The notes under the pieces were generated by a model. The model saw nothing but the letters and a program-made list of their open reading frames with translations, had not been told where the DNA came from and ran no database searches. A DNA stretch of 64,000 bases from Vagococcus vulneris (GTDB taxonomy: Bacteria; Bacillota; Bacilli; Lactobacillales; Vagococcaceae). The stretch covers positions 87,587 to 151,586 of the forward strand of contig NZ_NGJS01000004.1 in assembly GCF_003950515.1 (NCBI RefSeq), in the 5' to 3' direction. A program made the translations under genes and the position numbers. Positions 36,968 to 48,290 of this stretch are shown in pieces; the stretch's first letter is position 1, and the number at the start of each line of letters is the position of its first letter.

Positions 36968-37003
36968 TTAAACAGATAGTCACAGAAAAGGAGCTAAACA
37001 ATT

Positions 37004-37735
37004 ATGCAAAGCTCATGGAAATTTTTTTTCATTATTGAAGCCTTATTATTGTTAGGTGGAGCGTATCAATTATTAACAAATATACCTGTATTTATATTAT
37101 TCGTGTTTGCAATGTTTAATATTGGTTATGTGCTGAAAAAAAAATCGCGCACGTCGTTTAATCAATTTCAATTAATTTCAGGGATAGTACTGGGTGTTTT
37201 ATGCGGTTTAAGTAGTCCTGCCATTTGGTTGTTCTTAATTGTGGCGATTGTTTTTATTGGATCTAAAGGAATTGAATTGTCGGGTACTAACCTATTTTCA
37301 AATGCACCTTGGAATAAAAAACAAATGGTCATGGTGGAGACAAGTGCCAGTGAACCTAAATCTGGTCGTCGTTTTAAGCGCCCTTGGCTTGGTAAACAAA
37401 GAATAGGTGAGTCGACCTTTGAATGGAACGATATCAACATTGCTGTCCCATGGGGCGATACTTTAGTTGATTTAGGCAATACACTATTACCTAAAGATGA
37501 TAATATCGTTATTGTGCGTAAAGGAATTGGACGAACTAGATTGTTGGTTCCTGTCGGCATCGGGATTATGGTTGAACATTCTGCAATCATTGGCAATATC
37601 AGTTTTGACGACAAAGACTATGCCTTATCAAATGAATCAATTCGTTTGTACAGTGAAGACTATGATACAGCGACCAGACGATTAAAAATTATTACGAATA
37701 CTTTATTTGGTGATGTTGAGGTGATTCGTATATGA
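37004..37735 (+). CDS. liaF: LiaF-like envelope-stress regulator
   Basis: This 243-residue membrane protein has about three or four N-terminal membrane segments (residues 5-95), then a cytoplasmic beta-rich domain with FEWNDINIAVPWGDTLVDLGNT and EVIRI at the end, the LiaF/YvqF C-terminal domain. LiaF inhibits the LiaS kinase in the absence of cell-envelope antibiotics. It is immediately followed by the kinase and response-regulator genes, with 4-base overlap to liaS. Confidence 0.9.
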   Translation: MQSSWKFFFIIEALLLLGGAYQLLTNIPVFILFVFAMFNIGYVLKKKSRTSFNQFQLISGIVLGVLCGLSSPAIWLFLIVAIVFIGSKGIELSGTNLFSNAPWNKKQMVMVETSASEPKSGRRFKRPWLGKQRIGESTFEWNDINIAVPWGDTLVDLGNTLLPKDDNIVIVRKGIGRTRLLVPVGIGIMVEHSAIIGNISFDDKDYALSNESIRLYSEDYDTATRRLKIITNTLFGDVEVIRI

Positions 37736-38775
37736 TTGAAAAAATAAATCGTCCGCTTATCTTTTTTTATTCATTTCTATTTAGTCTGTTGATGTTTGTT
37801 TTAATTTTATTTCTTTATTTTTTTGCCAATAAACAGTCAAATTGGTCTGTCGAATTGTTAACGACACGACTATTTAAAATCCCAATACTATTTTATGTTA
37901 TTTTAATTTCGATTATGATTGGTTTTATTGTATTGGGAATATTGTATGTACTTGATTTAAAAGTTTATGGGAAGATTGAGATGCAGCTACGTCTTATGGC
38001 GTTAGGTCAGTATGAACATCGTAAAATCACTGATTCCGTTGGAGGCAATCCAGCACAAATTGATTTGGATATTCAATCGATACGCATGAAACTTGTTGAT
38101 ATGACAAAGGAATTACAAGAATTGAGTCAGACACCAAAATTGGTTGACGGTGAAACAAAGGAAAATATCATTAAAGAAGAAAGACATCGAATCGCTCGTG
38201 AGCTGCATGATTCGGTCAGCCAACAATTATTTGCAGCAACAATGATGCTCTCAACCCTTAATGAAATTGTCGCCGAGAGTGATGTGCCAGATGTTATCGA
38301 TCAGCAGTTACACGTAATTACTGGTATAATTGATTCATCACAGTCAGAGATGCGTGCTTTACTGTTACATCTGCGCCCAATCAATCTTGAAGATAAGTCA
38401 TTGAAGCAAGGTATTGAGTCTTTATTAAAAGAATTAAAAACTAAAATAAATATTGAAGTGGTTTGGAACGTTGAGGATGTAACTGTCAGTTCACATATTG
38501 AAGACCATCTTTTCCGTATCGTTCAAGAATTATTATCTAATACTTTAAGACATGCAAAAGCTTCTGTTTTAGAAGTTTATTTGAGTGAACGAGATCAGAA
38601 TCTTCAGTTAAAAGTGGTTGATGATGGCGCTGGTTTTAATATAGATGAAGAAAAAGTCGGTAGTTACGGATTGACCAATATCAAGGAACGAGTCAGCAGT
38701 ATCGGTGGGACAGTAAAAATCATCAGTTTTAAAAATCAAGGAACTAGTATCGAAATAAAAATACCGTTAATTTAG
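37732..38775 (+). CDS. liaS: LiaS-like sensor histidine kinase
   Basis: This 347-residue NarL-type histidine kinase has two N-terminal membrane segments (about 8-30 and 46-70) with a very short extracellular loop, as in intramembrane-sensing LiaS. The phosphorylated histidine is in RHRIARELHDSVSQQ, and the ATP-binding domain has ELLSNTLRHAKA and DDGAGF. It responds to cell-wall-active antibiotics together with LiaF. Its start overlaps liaF. Confidence 0.93.
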   Translation: MIEKINRPLIFFYSFLFSLLMFVLILFLYFFANKQSNWSVELLTTRLFKIPILFYVILISIMIGFIVLGILYVLDLKVYGKIEMQLRLMALGQYEHRKITDSVGGNPAQIDLDIQSIRMKLVDMTKELQELSQTPKLVDGETKENIIKEERHRIARELHDSVSQQLFAATMMLSTLNEIVAESDVPDVIDQQLHVITGIIDSSQSEMRALLLHLRPINLEDKSLKQGIESLLKELKTKINIEVVWNVEDVTVSSHIEDHLFRIVQELLSNTLRHAKASVLEVYLSERDQNLQLKVVDDGAGFNIDEEKVGSYGLTNIKERVSSIGGTVKIISFKNQGTSIEIKIPLI

Positions 38776-38788
38776 GAAGGTGAATCTT

Positions 38789-39421
38789 GTGATAAAAGTG
38801 TTGTTAGTAGATGATCATGAAATGGTCAGACTTGGTGTATCGTCATATTTGTCTATTCAAAAAGATATCGAGGTCGTCGGGGAAGCTGAAAATGGTTTGA
38901 AAGGTTATGAGTCAGCACTAGCTGTACACCCAGATGTTATTCTGATGGACCTTGTTATGGATGTCATGGATGGCATAACAGCAACCAAAAAAATCTTAGC
39001 TGATTGGCCAGAAGCTAAGATTATTATTGTGACAAGTTTTATTGATGATGAAAAAGTATATCCGGCAATTGAAGCAGGTGCGGTCGGCTATCTACTGAAA
39101 ACATCGTCAGCAAAAGAAATTGCTGAAGCTATCCGTTCAGCTAATGCAGGAAACAAAGTGCTTGAACCAGAAGTGACGAATAAAATGATGGCACGATTAT
39201 CACAACCTAAAAAGCGCTTGCTACATGATGATTTAACAAATAGAGAACGGGAAATTTTATCGCTGATTACTGAAGGAAAAAGTAATCAAGAGATAGCTGA
39301 TGAATTATTTATCACATTGAAGACTGTTAAAACACATGTATCAAACATTCTGTCTAAATTAAATGTAGAGGATCGAACACAGGCAACTATCTATGCATTT
39401 AAGCATGGACTAGTTGATTAA
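38789..39421 (+). CDS. liaR: LiaR-like response regulator
   Basis: The 210-residue protein has a receiver domain (VLLVDDHEMVR, phosphorylated Asp in ILMDLVMD, K in LLKTSSAKE) and a LuxR-type helix-turn-helix (LTNREREILSLITEGKSNQEIA). It is activated by LiaS and controls envelope-stress genes; in enterococci LiaR governs daptomycin tolerance. The start is GTG 38789, 8 bases after AGGAAGG; the upstream GTG 38780 lies in that site. ktrA follows 21 bases on, probably co-transcribed. Confidence 0.94.
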   Translation: MIKVLLVDDHEMVRLGVSSYLSIQKDIEVVGEAENGLKGYESALAVHPDVILMDLVMDVMDGITATKKILADWPEAKIIIVTSFIDDEKVYPAIEAGAVGYLLKTSSAKEIAEAIRSANAGNKVLEPEVTNKMMARLSQPKKRLLHDDLTNREREILSLITEGKSNQEIADELFITLKTVKTHVSNILSKLNVEDRTQATIYAFKHGLVD

Positions 39422-39442
39422 GACGAAGAGGAGATAAGTAGG

Positions 39443-40108
39443 ATGTTGAGAAAATCATTTGCAGTAATTGGATTAGGTCGCTTTGGAGGGAGTGTTTGTC
39501 GTACACTTATTGAGTCTGACCAAGAAGTTTTAGCCATCGACAGTTCAGAAGATCAAGTAAATGAATTTATGAATATTGCGACACATGCGGTAGTCGCAAA
39601 TGCACAAGATGAAGCAACACTCCGTTCTTTAGGTCTTAGAAATTTTGATCACGTCATTATTGCGATTGGGGAGGATATTCAAGCAAGTATTTTAGTTACC
39701 TTGATGGCTAAGGAAATGGGTGTGCCTAGAATCACGGCTAAAGCTCAAAATGAATATCATGCTAGAGTACTAGATAAAATCGGTGCAGACTACGTGGTGC
39801 ATCCAGAGCGTGACATGGGGATTAGAGTAGGTCATAAATTGACATCAAATAATATGCTAGACTTTATCGAGTTATCTGAGGATTATTCTTTAGCAGAAGT
39901 GATGGTTACTAATAAGCGTTTCTTTGACAAAACAATTGAAGAAATAAATTTTCGTCAAAATTATAATTTGACTATCGTAGCCGTTCGTCGGGGGAAAAAA
40001 GACTTAATTGTTTCTCCTCCTGCAGATCAAATAATTTTGAAAAATGACGTTTTATTAGTTGTTGGTGATAACAAAGCAGTCGACTACCTCGATGATAAGA
40101 TGGATTAA
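39443..40108 (+). CDS. ktrA: Potassium-uptake regulatory subunit (KtrA/TrkA family)
   Basis: This 221-residue RCK protein has an N-terminal Rossmann domain (FAVIGLGRFGGSVC, then AIDSSEDQVNEF) that binds ATP/ADP or NAD, and a C-terminal RCK_C domain (FRQNYNLTIVAVRRG) that in this family may bind cyclic di-AMP. It gates a KtrB-type potassium channel, which is not in the window. It lies 21 bases after liaR and ends in a perfect terminator. KtrC is an equally possible name. Confidence 0.92.
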   Translation: MLRKSFAVIGLGRFGGSVCRTLIESDQEVLAIDSSEDQVNEFMNIATHAVVANAQDEATLRSLGLRNFDHVIIAIGEDIQASILVTLMAKEMGVPRITAKAQNEYHARVLDKIGADYVVHPERDMGIRVGHKLTSNNMLDFIELSEDYSLAEVMVTNKRFFDKTIEEINFRQNYNLTIVAVRRGKKDLIVSPPADQIILKNDVLLVVGDNKAVDYLDDKMD

Positions 40109-40114
40109 GTATTT

Positions 40115-40146
40115 GCAATGAGCAAAAGTCTCATTGCTTTTTTTAT
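40115..40146 (+). terminator. Terminator after ktrA
   Basis: A perfect 8-bp stem (GCAATGAG/CTCATTGC) is followed by a T8 run. Confidence 0.88.
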
Positions 40147-40192
40147 TATATGATACAATGAGCCTAAGTTTAAATGAATGGAGTTGCTATGT

Positions 40193-40474
40193 ATGGAATT
40201 AACTATTTCAGATGATGCACATAAATGGTATGTTGAAGAATTAGATTTAAAGAAAGGTGACAGCTTAAGAATATACGGTAAATATGGGGGAGCAACAAAT
40301 GTTCATGTTGGTCTTTCGACTGGGATTAATGTTATCGAACCATCAGACCCGATATATGAAATTGATAAAGATGGAGTCCGCTATTATGTAGAGGCAACAG
40401 ATGAATGGTTTTTTGGTGATTATAAATTAACAGTTAATTTAGAAAATGGTGAGCCTGCATATATATATAGTTAA
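40193..40474 (+). CDS. HesB/YneR family protein
   Basis: The 93-residue protein resembles Bacillus YneR: MELTISDDAHKWYVEEL, R-I-Y-G-K-Y-G-G and a C-terminal D-E-W-F-F-G-D-Y strand. It belongs to the A-type iron-sulfur scaffold fold but lacks the usual cysteine triad: I see no Cys in the core, so an iron-sulfur role is doubtful. I chose ATG 40193, 9 bases after GGAG; ATG 40178 overlaps that site. It is monocistronic. Confidence 0.85.
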   Translation: MELTISDDAHKWYVEELDLKKGDSLRIYGKYGGATNVHVGLSTGINVIEPSDPIYEIDKDGVRYYVEATDEWFFGDYKLTVNLENGEPAYIYS

Positions 40475-40509
40475 AAAATCATCCTAGTTTAATCTAGGAT
40501 GATTTTTTT
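40473..40509. terminator. Bidirectional terminator between convergent genes
   Basis: A 15-bp stem (40473-40487 with 40494-40508) with TTTAAT loop is flanked by A- and T-runs. The stop codon of the leftward DUF1189 gene lies inside the stem. Confidence 0.9.
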
Positions 40510-41297
40510 GTGATCTTCGGAAATATACTAAAGTAAATAAAGATTGTCATAATTAGGCCGATCGTACTAAATGGCAGAGATGGTAGTAAAAATTGTAAGA
40601 TAACAGTGACAATACTTGGTATCGTTGAACAATAAACTAATAATTTAAATGTATTACCAAAAGTTAAGTTATTATTTCTAATTTTATTTGAGATTGAAGC
40701 AAACAAGGTTAAAAAGAAAAGATTAAATAAGAAATTGCCGGCAATCAAAACAAATGCGAAAACACAAGTAATGATGATAAAAGTAATGATATTACTTTTT
40801 TGTGTAACTAAGTCAGTGATGAAATCCTTGTTAATTAAAGAAGCGAGCGGCATTGATTTATAAGAGGTGTTAAAGCTCTCGACGATGTCTGAAGCAGTGC
40901 CATTAGCTGGTAAAGAAACGACTGCATCGTTTTTTAACAAACCGACTGCAATCACGCCCTGTTCAGCATCTTCAGCAACCTCATGTTTAGTACGGTTATT
41001 GTCAGGATCAAATGTAAAAATAATGGAATCAGTTTGATAAACAAAGCCTGCATCTTTTTTCGATGTGGTTAATGTGTCGTTGTTAATTTTAAAATCCGGA
41101 GTTTTCTTTAAAATCTCAAGACTATCACGTTGCAATGTTTGACCAAAGCGAACAGTTTCAAAGATTAATGGTAGACTCATAATAATTGATAATAATACAA
41201 TGTATCCAAAAACCGCAATACCTCGTTTGTTACGGTACTGTAATAATTGAGCGGGGTTTTTAAATGTAGATTTTGAGATGCTGATAAAATTTTTCAT
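40494..41297 (-). CDS. DUF1189 family membrane protein
   Basis: This 267-residue protein has one N-terminal membrane segment (about 25-48), an extracytoplasmic domain (50-165), and three or four C-terminal membrane segments, the DUF1189 plan. Its N-terminus MKNFISISKSTFKNPAQL fits. Function is unknown; some neighbours in other genomes link it to protein export or secretion stress, which I cannot confirm. I chose the start at 41297 although AAGGAGG lies 13 bases upstream; the frame is open another 13 codons without a better site. Confidence 0.8.
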   Translation of the reverse strand: MKNFISISKSTFKNPAQLLQYRNKRGIAVFGYIVLLSIIMSLPLIFETVRFGQTLQRDSLEILKKTPDFKINNDTLTTSKKDAGFVYQTDSIIFTFDPDNNRTKHEVAEDAEQGVIAVGLLKNDAVVSLPANGTASDIVESFNTSYKSMPLASLINKDFITDLVTQKSNIITFIIITCVFAFVLIAGNFLFNLFFLTLFASISNKIRNNNLTFGNTFKLLVYCSTIPSIVTVILQFLLPSLPFSTIGLIMTIFIYFSIFPKITKKSS

Positions 41298-41397
41298 ACT
41301 TTGGGAAAGGCCTCCTTGAGTTCTGTTGTACCACATTATTCTAACTTTTTTAGATTTAACTTACAAGTTAAGTTATCGTTACTATCAGACTAATTTT

Positions 41398-41426
41398 TTG
41401 TTTTTATCTTAAGTTAATGTTATATT
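41398..41426 (+). promoter_or_regulatory. Possible sodA promoter
   Basis: TTGTTT (41398-41403) and TATATT (41421-41426) are spaced 17 bases apart, 44 bases before the start. Confidence 0.45.
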
Positions 41427-41470
41427 GATTTTGTCAGGATTTTTAATATAATTCTTTAGGAGGAATTGAC

Positions 41471-42079
41471 ATGACTTACAAATTACCAGAATTACCATAC
41501 GCATATGATGCTTTAGAACCTTATATTGATGAATTAACAATGAAATTGCACCATGACAAGCATCATAATACATATGTGACTAATTTAAATGCTGCTATCG
41601 AAAAACATCCTGAATTGGGAGAAAAATCAATTGATGAATTAGTAGCGGATTTAAATAATGTTCCGGAAGATATTCGTACAGCTGTACGCAATAACGGTGG
41701 CGGACATGCAAATCATTCTTTCTTCTGGGAAGTTATGGCTCCAAATGCAGGTGGCGAACCAACGGGTGCAATTAAAGGTGCGATTGAATCAGCATTTGGT
41801 AATTATGATACATTTAAAAAGGAATTTAAAGCAGCTGCTCTTTCACGATTTGGTTCTGGTTGGGCATGGTTAGTTGATAACAACGGACAGTTAGAAATTG
41901 TTTCAACAGCTAATCAAGATTCACCATTAACAGATGGTAAAACACCATTAATTGGTATCGATGTTTGGGAGCATGCTTATTATAAAAAATACAGTAATGT
42001 TCGTCCTGATTATGTTGATGCTTTCTTCAATGTCATTAATTGGGAACAAGTGAATAAAAATTACGCAGCAACGAAATAA
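41471..42079 (+). CDS. sodA: Manganese/iron superoxide dismutase
   Basis: The 202-residue cytoplasmic enzyme detoxifies superoxide. Metal ligands are His in [13 protein letters not shown], His in [12 protein letters not shown], and the D-x3-H pair in [11 protein letters not shown]. The sequence is typical of Mn-type lactic-acid-bacteria SodA. RBS AGGAGG precedes the ATG and a terminator follows. It is monocistronic. Confidence 0.97.
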   Translation: MTYKLPELPYAYDALEPYIDELTMKLHHDKHHNTYVTNLNAAIEKHPELGEKSIDELVADLNNVPEDIRTAVRNNGGGHANHSFFWEVMAPNAGGEPTGAIKGAIESAFGNYDTFKKEFKAAALSRFGSGWAWLVDNNGQLEIVSTANQDSPLTDGKTPLIGIDVWEHAYYKKYSNVRPDYVDAFFNVINWEQVNKNYAATK

Positions 42080-42090
42080 TAATTTGATAG

Positions 42091-42121
42091 AAACAGTCGA
42101 CGTTATCGCCGGCTGTTTTTT
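42091..42121 (+). terminator. Terminator after sodA
   Basis: The stem AACAGTCG..CG with CG..CGGCTGTT (one G-U pair, one mismatch) is followed by a T7 run. Confidence 0.78.
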
Positions 42122-42123
42122 TA

Positions 42124-44046
<1,923 letters not shown>

Positions 44047-44049
44047 ATC

Positions 44050-45027
44050 ATGGCACAAAAAACAATGATTCAAGCAATTACTGATGCTTTAGCTTTAGAA
44101 TTAGAGGCAAATCCAGATGTATTAGTCTTCGGTGAAGACGTTGGTAATAACGGTGGTGTTTTCCGTGCAACTGAAGGTCTGCAAGAAAAATTTGGTGAAG
44201 ATCGTGTATTTGATACGCCATTGGCAGAGTCAGGTATCGGTGGTTTAGCTTTTGGTTTAGCCCTTGAAGGTTTCCGCCCAGTTCCGGAAATCCAATTCTT
44301 TGGCTTTGTGTTTGAGGTATTTGATGAGGTTGCTGGACAAATGTCTCGTACTCGTTACCGTATGAGTGGTACTCGTACAATGCCAATCACAATTCGTGCT
44401 CCATTTGGTGGTGGTGTGCATACACCAGAATTACACTCAGATAACTTAGAAGGTTTGATTGCTCAAACTCCTGGTATTCGTGTGGTTATTCCAAGTAATC
44501 CTTATGATGCAAAAGGCTTACTAATTTCAGCTATCCGTGATAATGACCCTGTCGTTTACTTAGAACATATGAAATTGTATCGTTCATTCCGTGAGGAAGT
44601 TCCAGATGAAGCTTATACTGTTCCTTTAGACAAAGCTGCAGTTACTCGTGAAGGTTCTGATGTTTCAATCATTACTTATGGTGCGATGGTTCGTGAAGCA
44701 ATTAAAGCAGCAGAAGCACTAGAAAAAGATGGTATTTCAGTTGAAATTATCGACTTACGTACAGTCGCTCCATTAGATGTTGATACAATCATTGCCTCTG
44801 TTGAAAAAACAGGACGAGTTGTTGTTGTTCAAGAAGCTCAAAAGCAAGCAGGTGTCGGTGCACAAGTTGTATCTGAAATCTCTGAGAGAGCTGTATTATC
44901 ATTAGAGGCTCCTATCGGACGTGTTTCTGCGCCAGATACTGTCTTCCCATTTGGTCAAGCTGAAAATACTTGGTTACCAAATGCATCTGATATTGAAGCA
45001 AAAGTGAAAGAAGTTTACGAATTTTAA
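44050..45027 (+). CDS. pdhB: Pyruvate dehydrogenase E1 component, beta subunit
   Basis: The 325-residue transketolase-type beta subunit pairs with PdhA in an alpha2-beta2 heterotetramer. Recognisable blocks are [50 protein letters not shown] and [13 protein letters not shown]. It begins 3 bases after pdhA with GGAG upstream. Codon use is biased toward highly expressed codons. Confidence 0.98.
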   Translation: MAQKTMIQAITDALALELEANPDVLVFGEDVGNNGGVFRATEGLQEKFGEDRVFDTPLAESGIGGLAFGLALEGFRPVPEIQFFGFVFEVFDEVAGQMSRTRYRMSGTRTMPITIRAPFGGGVHTPELHSDNLEGLIAQTPGIRVVIPSNPYDAKGLLISAIRDNDPVVYLEHMKLYRSFREEVPDEAYTVPLDKAAVTREGSDVSIITYGAMVREAIKAAEALEKDGISVEIIDLRTVAPLDVDTIIASVEKTGRVVVVQEAQKQAGVGAQVVSEISERAVLSLEAPIGRVSAPDTVFPFGQAENTWLPNASDIEAKVKEVYEF

Positions 45028-45065
45028 TCAAGAGCTGAACAGATAGAGAAGGAGAGTAAGTAAAG

Positions 45066-46661
45066 ATGGCGTTTAAATTTAAATTACCAGATATCGGTGA
45101 AGGTATTGCAGAAGGCGAAATCGTAAAATGGTTCGTTAAAGAAGGCGATACAATCAACGAAGATGATACAATGTTAGAAGTTCAAAATGACAAATCTGTT
45201 GAAGAGATTCCGTCTCCAGTAACAGGTAAAGTATTAAAAGTTGTTGTACCTGAGGGCACAGTTGCTCATGTTGGTGATGTATTAGTAGAAATCGATGCAC
45301 CTGGACATGAAGATGAAGAAGTAGCAACTCCAGAAGCAGCAACATCAGCACCAGAAGCGGTAGCTACAGCTCCAGCTGGCGGAGTATTCCAATTTAAGTT
45401 ACCAGATATCGGCGAAGGTATTGCAGAAGGTGAAATCGTAAAATGGTTTGTTAAAGCTGGCGATACTATCAATGAAGATGACACAATGTTAGAAGTTCAA
45501 AATGATAAATCTGTTGAAGAGATCCCATCTCCAGTAACAGGAACAGTTGTTAATGTCGTTGTACCCGAAGGCACAGTTGCTCATGTTGGTGATGTGTTAG
45601 TAGAAATTGATGCACCTGGACACAATGATGCACCAGCGTCAGCACCAGTAGAAGCTAAATCAACTGCAGCAGCATCATCTGGTTCAGCAGCAGCTACAGC
45701 TTCTGCAGCAACAGGAAATCCAAGCAAACGCGTTTTAGCAATGCCTTCAGTTCGTCAATATGCTCGTGAAAAAGGTGTTGATATTACTGCGGTAACACCA
45801 ACTGGTAAAGGTGGACGTGTTGTTAAGTCAGATATTGATAACTTTGGCGGTACTGCACCGGCAGCAGCTACAGATTCAGCAGTGGCATCAAGCGATACAC
45901 CTGTTCAAGCAGCAGCACCTAAAGCAGCAGCACCGACTCCTTTTGTAGGCGCTCCTGAATTAGAAGTTCGCGAGAAAATGACACCAACGCGTAAAGCAAT
46001 TGCTAAAGCAATGGTTAATAGTAAACATACAGCACCTCATGTAACATTACATGATGAAGTTGAAGTGTCTAAATTATGGGATCACCGTAAGAAATTTAAG
46101 GAAGTTGCGGCATCTCGCGATACTAAATTAACATTCTTACCATACGTTGTTAAAGCTTTGACAGCTACTATGAAGAAATTCCCAATCTTGAATGCATCTA
46201 TTGATGATACAACAGATGAAATTGTACTTAAAAACTACTATAACATCGGTATTGCAACTGATACAGATCATGGTTTATATGTACCTAATATCAAAAATGC
46301 TGATACTAAAGGTATGTTTGATATTGCAGATGAAATCAATACTAAGGCAGCTATGGCTATTGAAGGTAAATTGACTGCAGCTGATATGCGCGGTGGAACA
46401 ATTACAATCAGCAACATTGGTTCAGTAGGTGGAAGCTGGTTTACACCGGTAATCAACTATCCTGAAGTTGCAATTTTAGGTGTTGGTACAATCGTTCAAC
46501 AACCTGTTGTCAATACAGACGGTGAAATTGTTGTTGGTCGTATGATGAAATTATCAATGAGCTTTGATCATCGTATCGTAGATGGAGCAACTGCTCAAAA
46601 AGCTATGAACAATATCAAACGTTTATTGGCAGATCCAGAATTATTATTAATGGAAGGTTAA
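45066..46661 (+). CDS. pdhC: Dihydrolipoamide acetyltransferase E2 with two lipoyl domains
   Basis: The 531-residue core of the complex has two lipoyl domains (about residues 1-80 and 109-188), each with the lipoylated lysine in [11 protein letters not shown]. Ala/Pro-rich linkers and a peripheral subunit-binding domain (about 220-255, [17 protein letters not shown]) follow. The catalytic domain ends with [13 protein letters not shown], which has the H-x3-D-G motif. The two lipoyl domains are almost identical (about 6 differences in 80 residues). It transfers acetyl groups to CoA. Confidence 0.97.
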   Translation: MAFKFKLPDIGEGIAEGEIVKWFVKEGDTINEDDTMLEVQNDKSVEEIPSPVTGKVLKVVVPEGTVAHVGDVLVEIDAPGHEDEEVATPEAATSAPEAVATAPAGGVFQFKLPDIGEGIAEGEIVKWFVKAGDTINEDDTMLEVQNDKSVEEIPSPVTGTVVNVVVPEGTVAHVGDVLVEIDAPGHNDAPASAPVEAKSTAAASSGSAAATASAATGNPSKRVLAMPSVRQYAREKGVDITAVTPTGKGGRVVKSDIDNFGGTAPAAATDSAVASSDTPVQAAAPKAAAPTPFVGAPELEVREKMTPTRKAIAKAMVNSKHTAPHVTLHDEVEVSKLWDHRKKFKEVAASRDTKLTFLPYVVKALTATMKKFPILNASIDDTTDEIVLKNYYNIGIATDTDHGLYVPNIKNADTKGMFDIADEINTKAAMAIEGKLTAADMRGGTITISNIGSVGGSWFTPVINYPEVAILGVGTIVQQPVVNTDGEIVVGRMMKLSMSFDHRIVDGATAQKAMNNIKRLLADPELLLMEG

Positions 46662-46673
46662 GGTGAATCACGC

Positions 46674-48080
46674 ATGGTAGTAGGAGATTTCGCATTAGAA
46701 TTAGATACAGTTGTCATTGGGGCAGGACCTGGTGGCTATGTAGCAGCAATTCGTGCCGCACAAATGGGGCAAAAAGTCGCAATCATAGAGCGTGAGTATA
46801 TTGGTGGGGTGTGTCTAAATGTTGGCTGTATTCCATCTAAAGCCTTAATCAGTGCTGGTCATAAATATCATGATGCTAAACATTCTGATGTTTTTGGTGT
46901 TACAGCTGATAATGTAAAATTAGATTTTACAAAAACTCAAGAATGGAAAAACAATGGAGTTGTTTCTAAATTAACAGCCGGAGTTGAGTTCTTGTTGAAG
47001 AAAAATAAAGTGGAAATCATCAGCGGAGAGGCATTTTTCGTTGATGGAAATACACTTCGTGTTATCCATGAAGATGGAGCACAGACTTATGAATTCAAAA
47101 ATGCGATTGTTGCCACAGGTAGCCGACCAATTGAAATCAAAGGATTTAAATTCGGTAAACGCATTATTGATTCAACTGGTGGATTAAACTTAACTGAAGT
47201 TCCTAAAAAATTAGTTATTGTCGGTGGCGGTGTTATTGGTGCTGAATTAGGTAGTGCTTACGCAAACCTAGGTGCTGAAGTGACTATCCTGGAAGGTTCT
47301 CCTCAAATTTTACCGACGTTTGAAAAAGACATGGTAAAATTTGTTGAAGCTGACTTTAAGAAAAAAGGAATCACAGTTGTTACAAAAGCAATGGCTAAAG
47401 AAGCTGTTGACAATGGTGACAGTGTAACTGTTAAGTATGAAGCTAACGGTAAAGAAGAAGCGATTGAAGCGGACTATGTTATGGTTACAGTTGGTCGTCG
47501 TCCTAATACTGACGAATTAGGATTGGAAATTGCTGGTGTTGAAATGACTGATCGTGGATTAGTTAAAGTTGATGAACAAGGACGTACTAATGTACCAACA
47601 ATCTGGGCAATTGGAGACATCGTTCCTGGTCCTGCTTTGGCACATAAAGCAAGCTTTGAAGCTAAAATTGCTGCAGAAGCAATCTCTGGTAAAGCTGTTG
47701 CTAATGATTACGTTGCTATGCCAGCCGTTGCATTTACAGATCCTGAATTAGCAGTTGTTGGTATGACTGAAAAAGAAGCTAAAGAGCAAGGTTTAGATGT
47801 TAAATCATCTAAGTTCACCCTTGGTGGAAATGGTCGTGCATTATCTCTTAACCAAACTGAAGGTTTTGTTCGATTAGTAACAACGAAAGATGAAAATATC
47901 ATCGTTGGTGGACAAGTTGTCGGTGTTGGGGCAAGTGATATGATTGCTGAGATTGGTTTAGCGATTGAAGCAGGTATGAATGCAGAAGATATCGCACTTA
48001 CAATTCACTCACATCCATCATTAGCAGAAGCTGTAATGGATACGGCTGAATTAGCTTTGGGATTACCAATTCACGTTTAA
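46674..48080 (+). CDS. pdhD: Dihydrolipoamide dehydrogenase E3
   Basis: This 468-residue FAD disulfide oxidoreductase reoxidises the lipoyl groups. It has [15 protein letters not shown] for FAD, the redox-active [27 protein letters not shown] for [17 protein letters not shown] and the C-terminal [10 protein letters not shown]. It follows pdhC by 12 bases, with GGTGA upstream. A terminator closes the operon. Confidence 0.97.
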   Translation: MVVGDFALELDTVVIGAGPGGYVAAIRAAQMGQKVAIIEREYIGGVCLNVGCIPSKALISAGHKYHDAKHSDVFGVTADNVKLDFTKTQEWKNNGVVSKLTAGVEFLLKKNKVEIISGEAFFVDGNTLRVIHEDGAQTYEFKNAIVATGSRPIEIKGFKFGKRIIDSTGGLNLTEVPKKLVIVGGGVIGAELGSAYANLGAEVTILEGSPQILPTFEKDMVKFVEADFKKKGITVVTKAMAKEAVDNGDSVTVKYEANGKEEAIEADYVMVTVGRRPNTDELGLEIAGVEMTDRGLVKVDEQGRTNVPTIWAIGDIVPGPALAHKASFEAKIAAEAISGKAVANDYVAMPAVAFTDPELAVVGMTEKEAKEQGLDVKSSKFTLGGNGRALSLNQTEGFVRLVTTKDENIIVGGQVVGVGASDMIAEIGLAIEAGMNAEDIALTIHSHPSLAEAVMDTAELALGLPIHV

Positions 48081-48113
48081 AATAATACAATTTATTATAC
48101 ATGTTCGGACGTA

Positions 48114-48143
48114 AGGGAGCTGCTATTGACAGCTCTCTTTTTT
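48114..48143 (+). terminator. Terminator after pdhD
   Basis: The stem GGGAGCTG/CAGCTCTC with CTATTGA loop is followed by T6. Confidence 0.88.
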
Positions 48144-48221
48144 GTTTTATTAAAAAAGAATGTGAAAGCGTATTAAATAATTGTTTAATTAACTTTAAAT
48201 CATCATATGTATATAGTTTAA

Positions 48222-48250
48222 TTGACGTTCATTATTTCACATGATATAAT
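48222..48250 (+). promoter_or_regulatory. Strong promoter of the peptide/nickel-type ABC operon
   Basis: TTGACG (48222-48227), 17 bases, then TATAAT (48245-48250) with an extended TG at -15. It lies 40 bases before the binding-protein start. Confidence 0.75.
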
Positions 48251-48290
48251 TTTTGAGTATTTAATAACAAAAAAATTAAGGGGAGTTTAA

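Noticed and set aside
40193..40474. Iron-sulfur scaffold (IscA/SufA) for the YneR-like gene
   Set aside because: The conserved cysteines of the A-type scaffold are missing.
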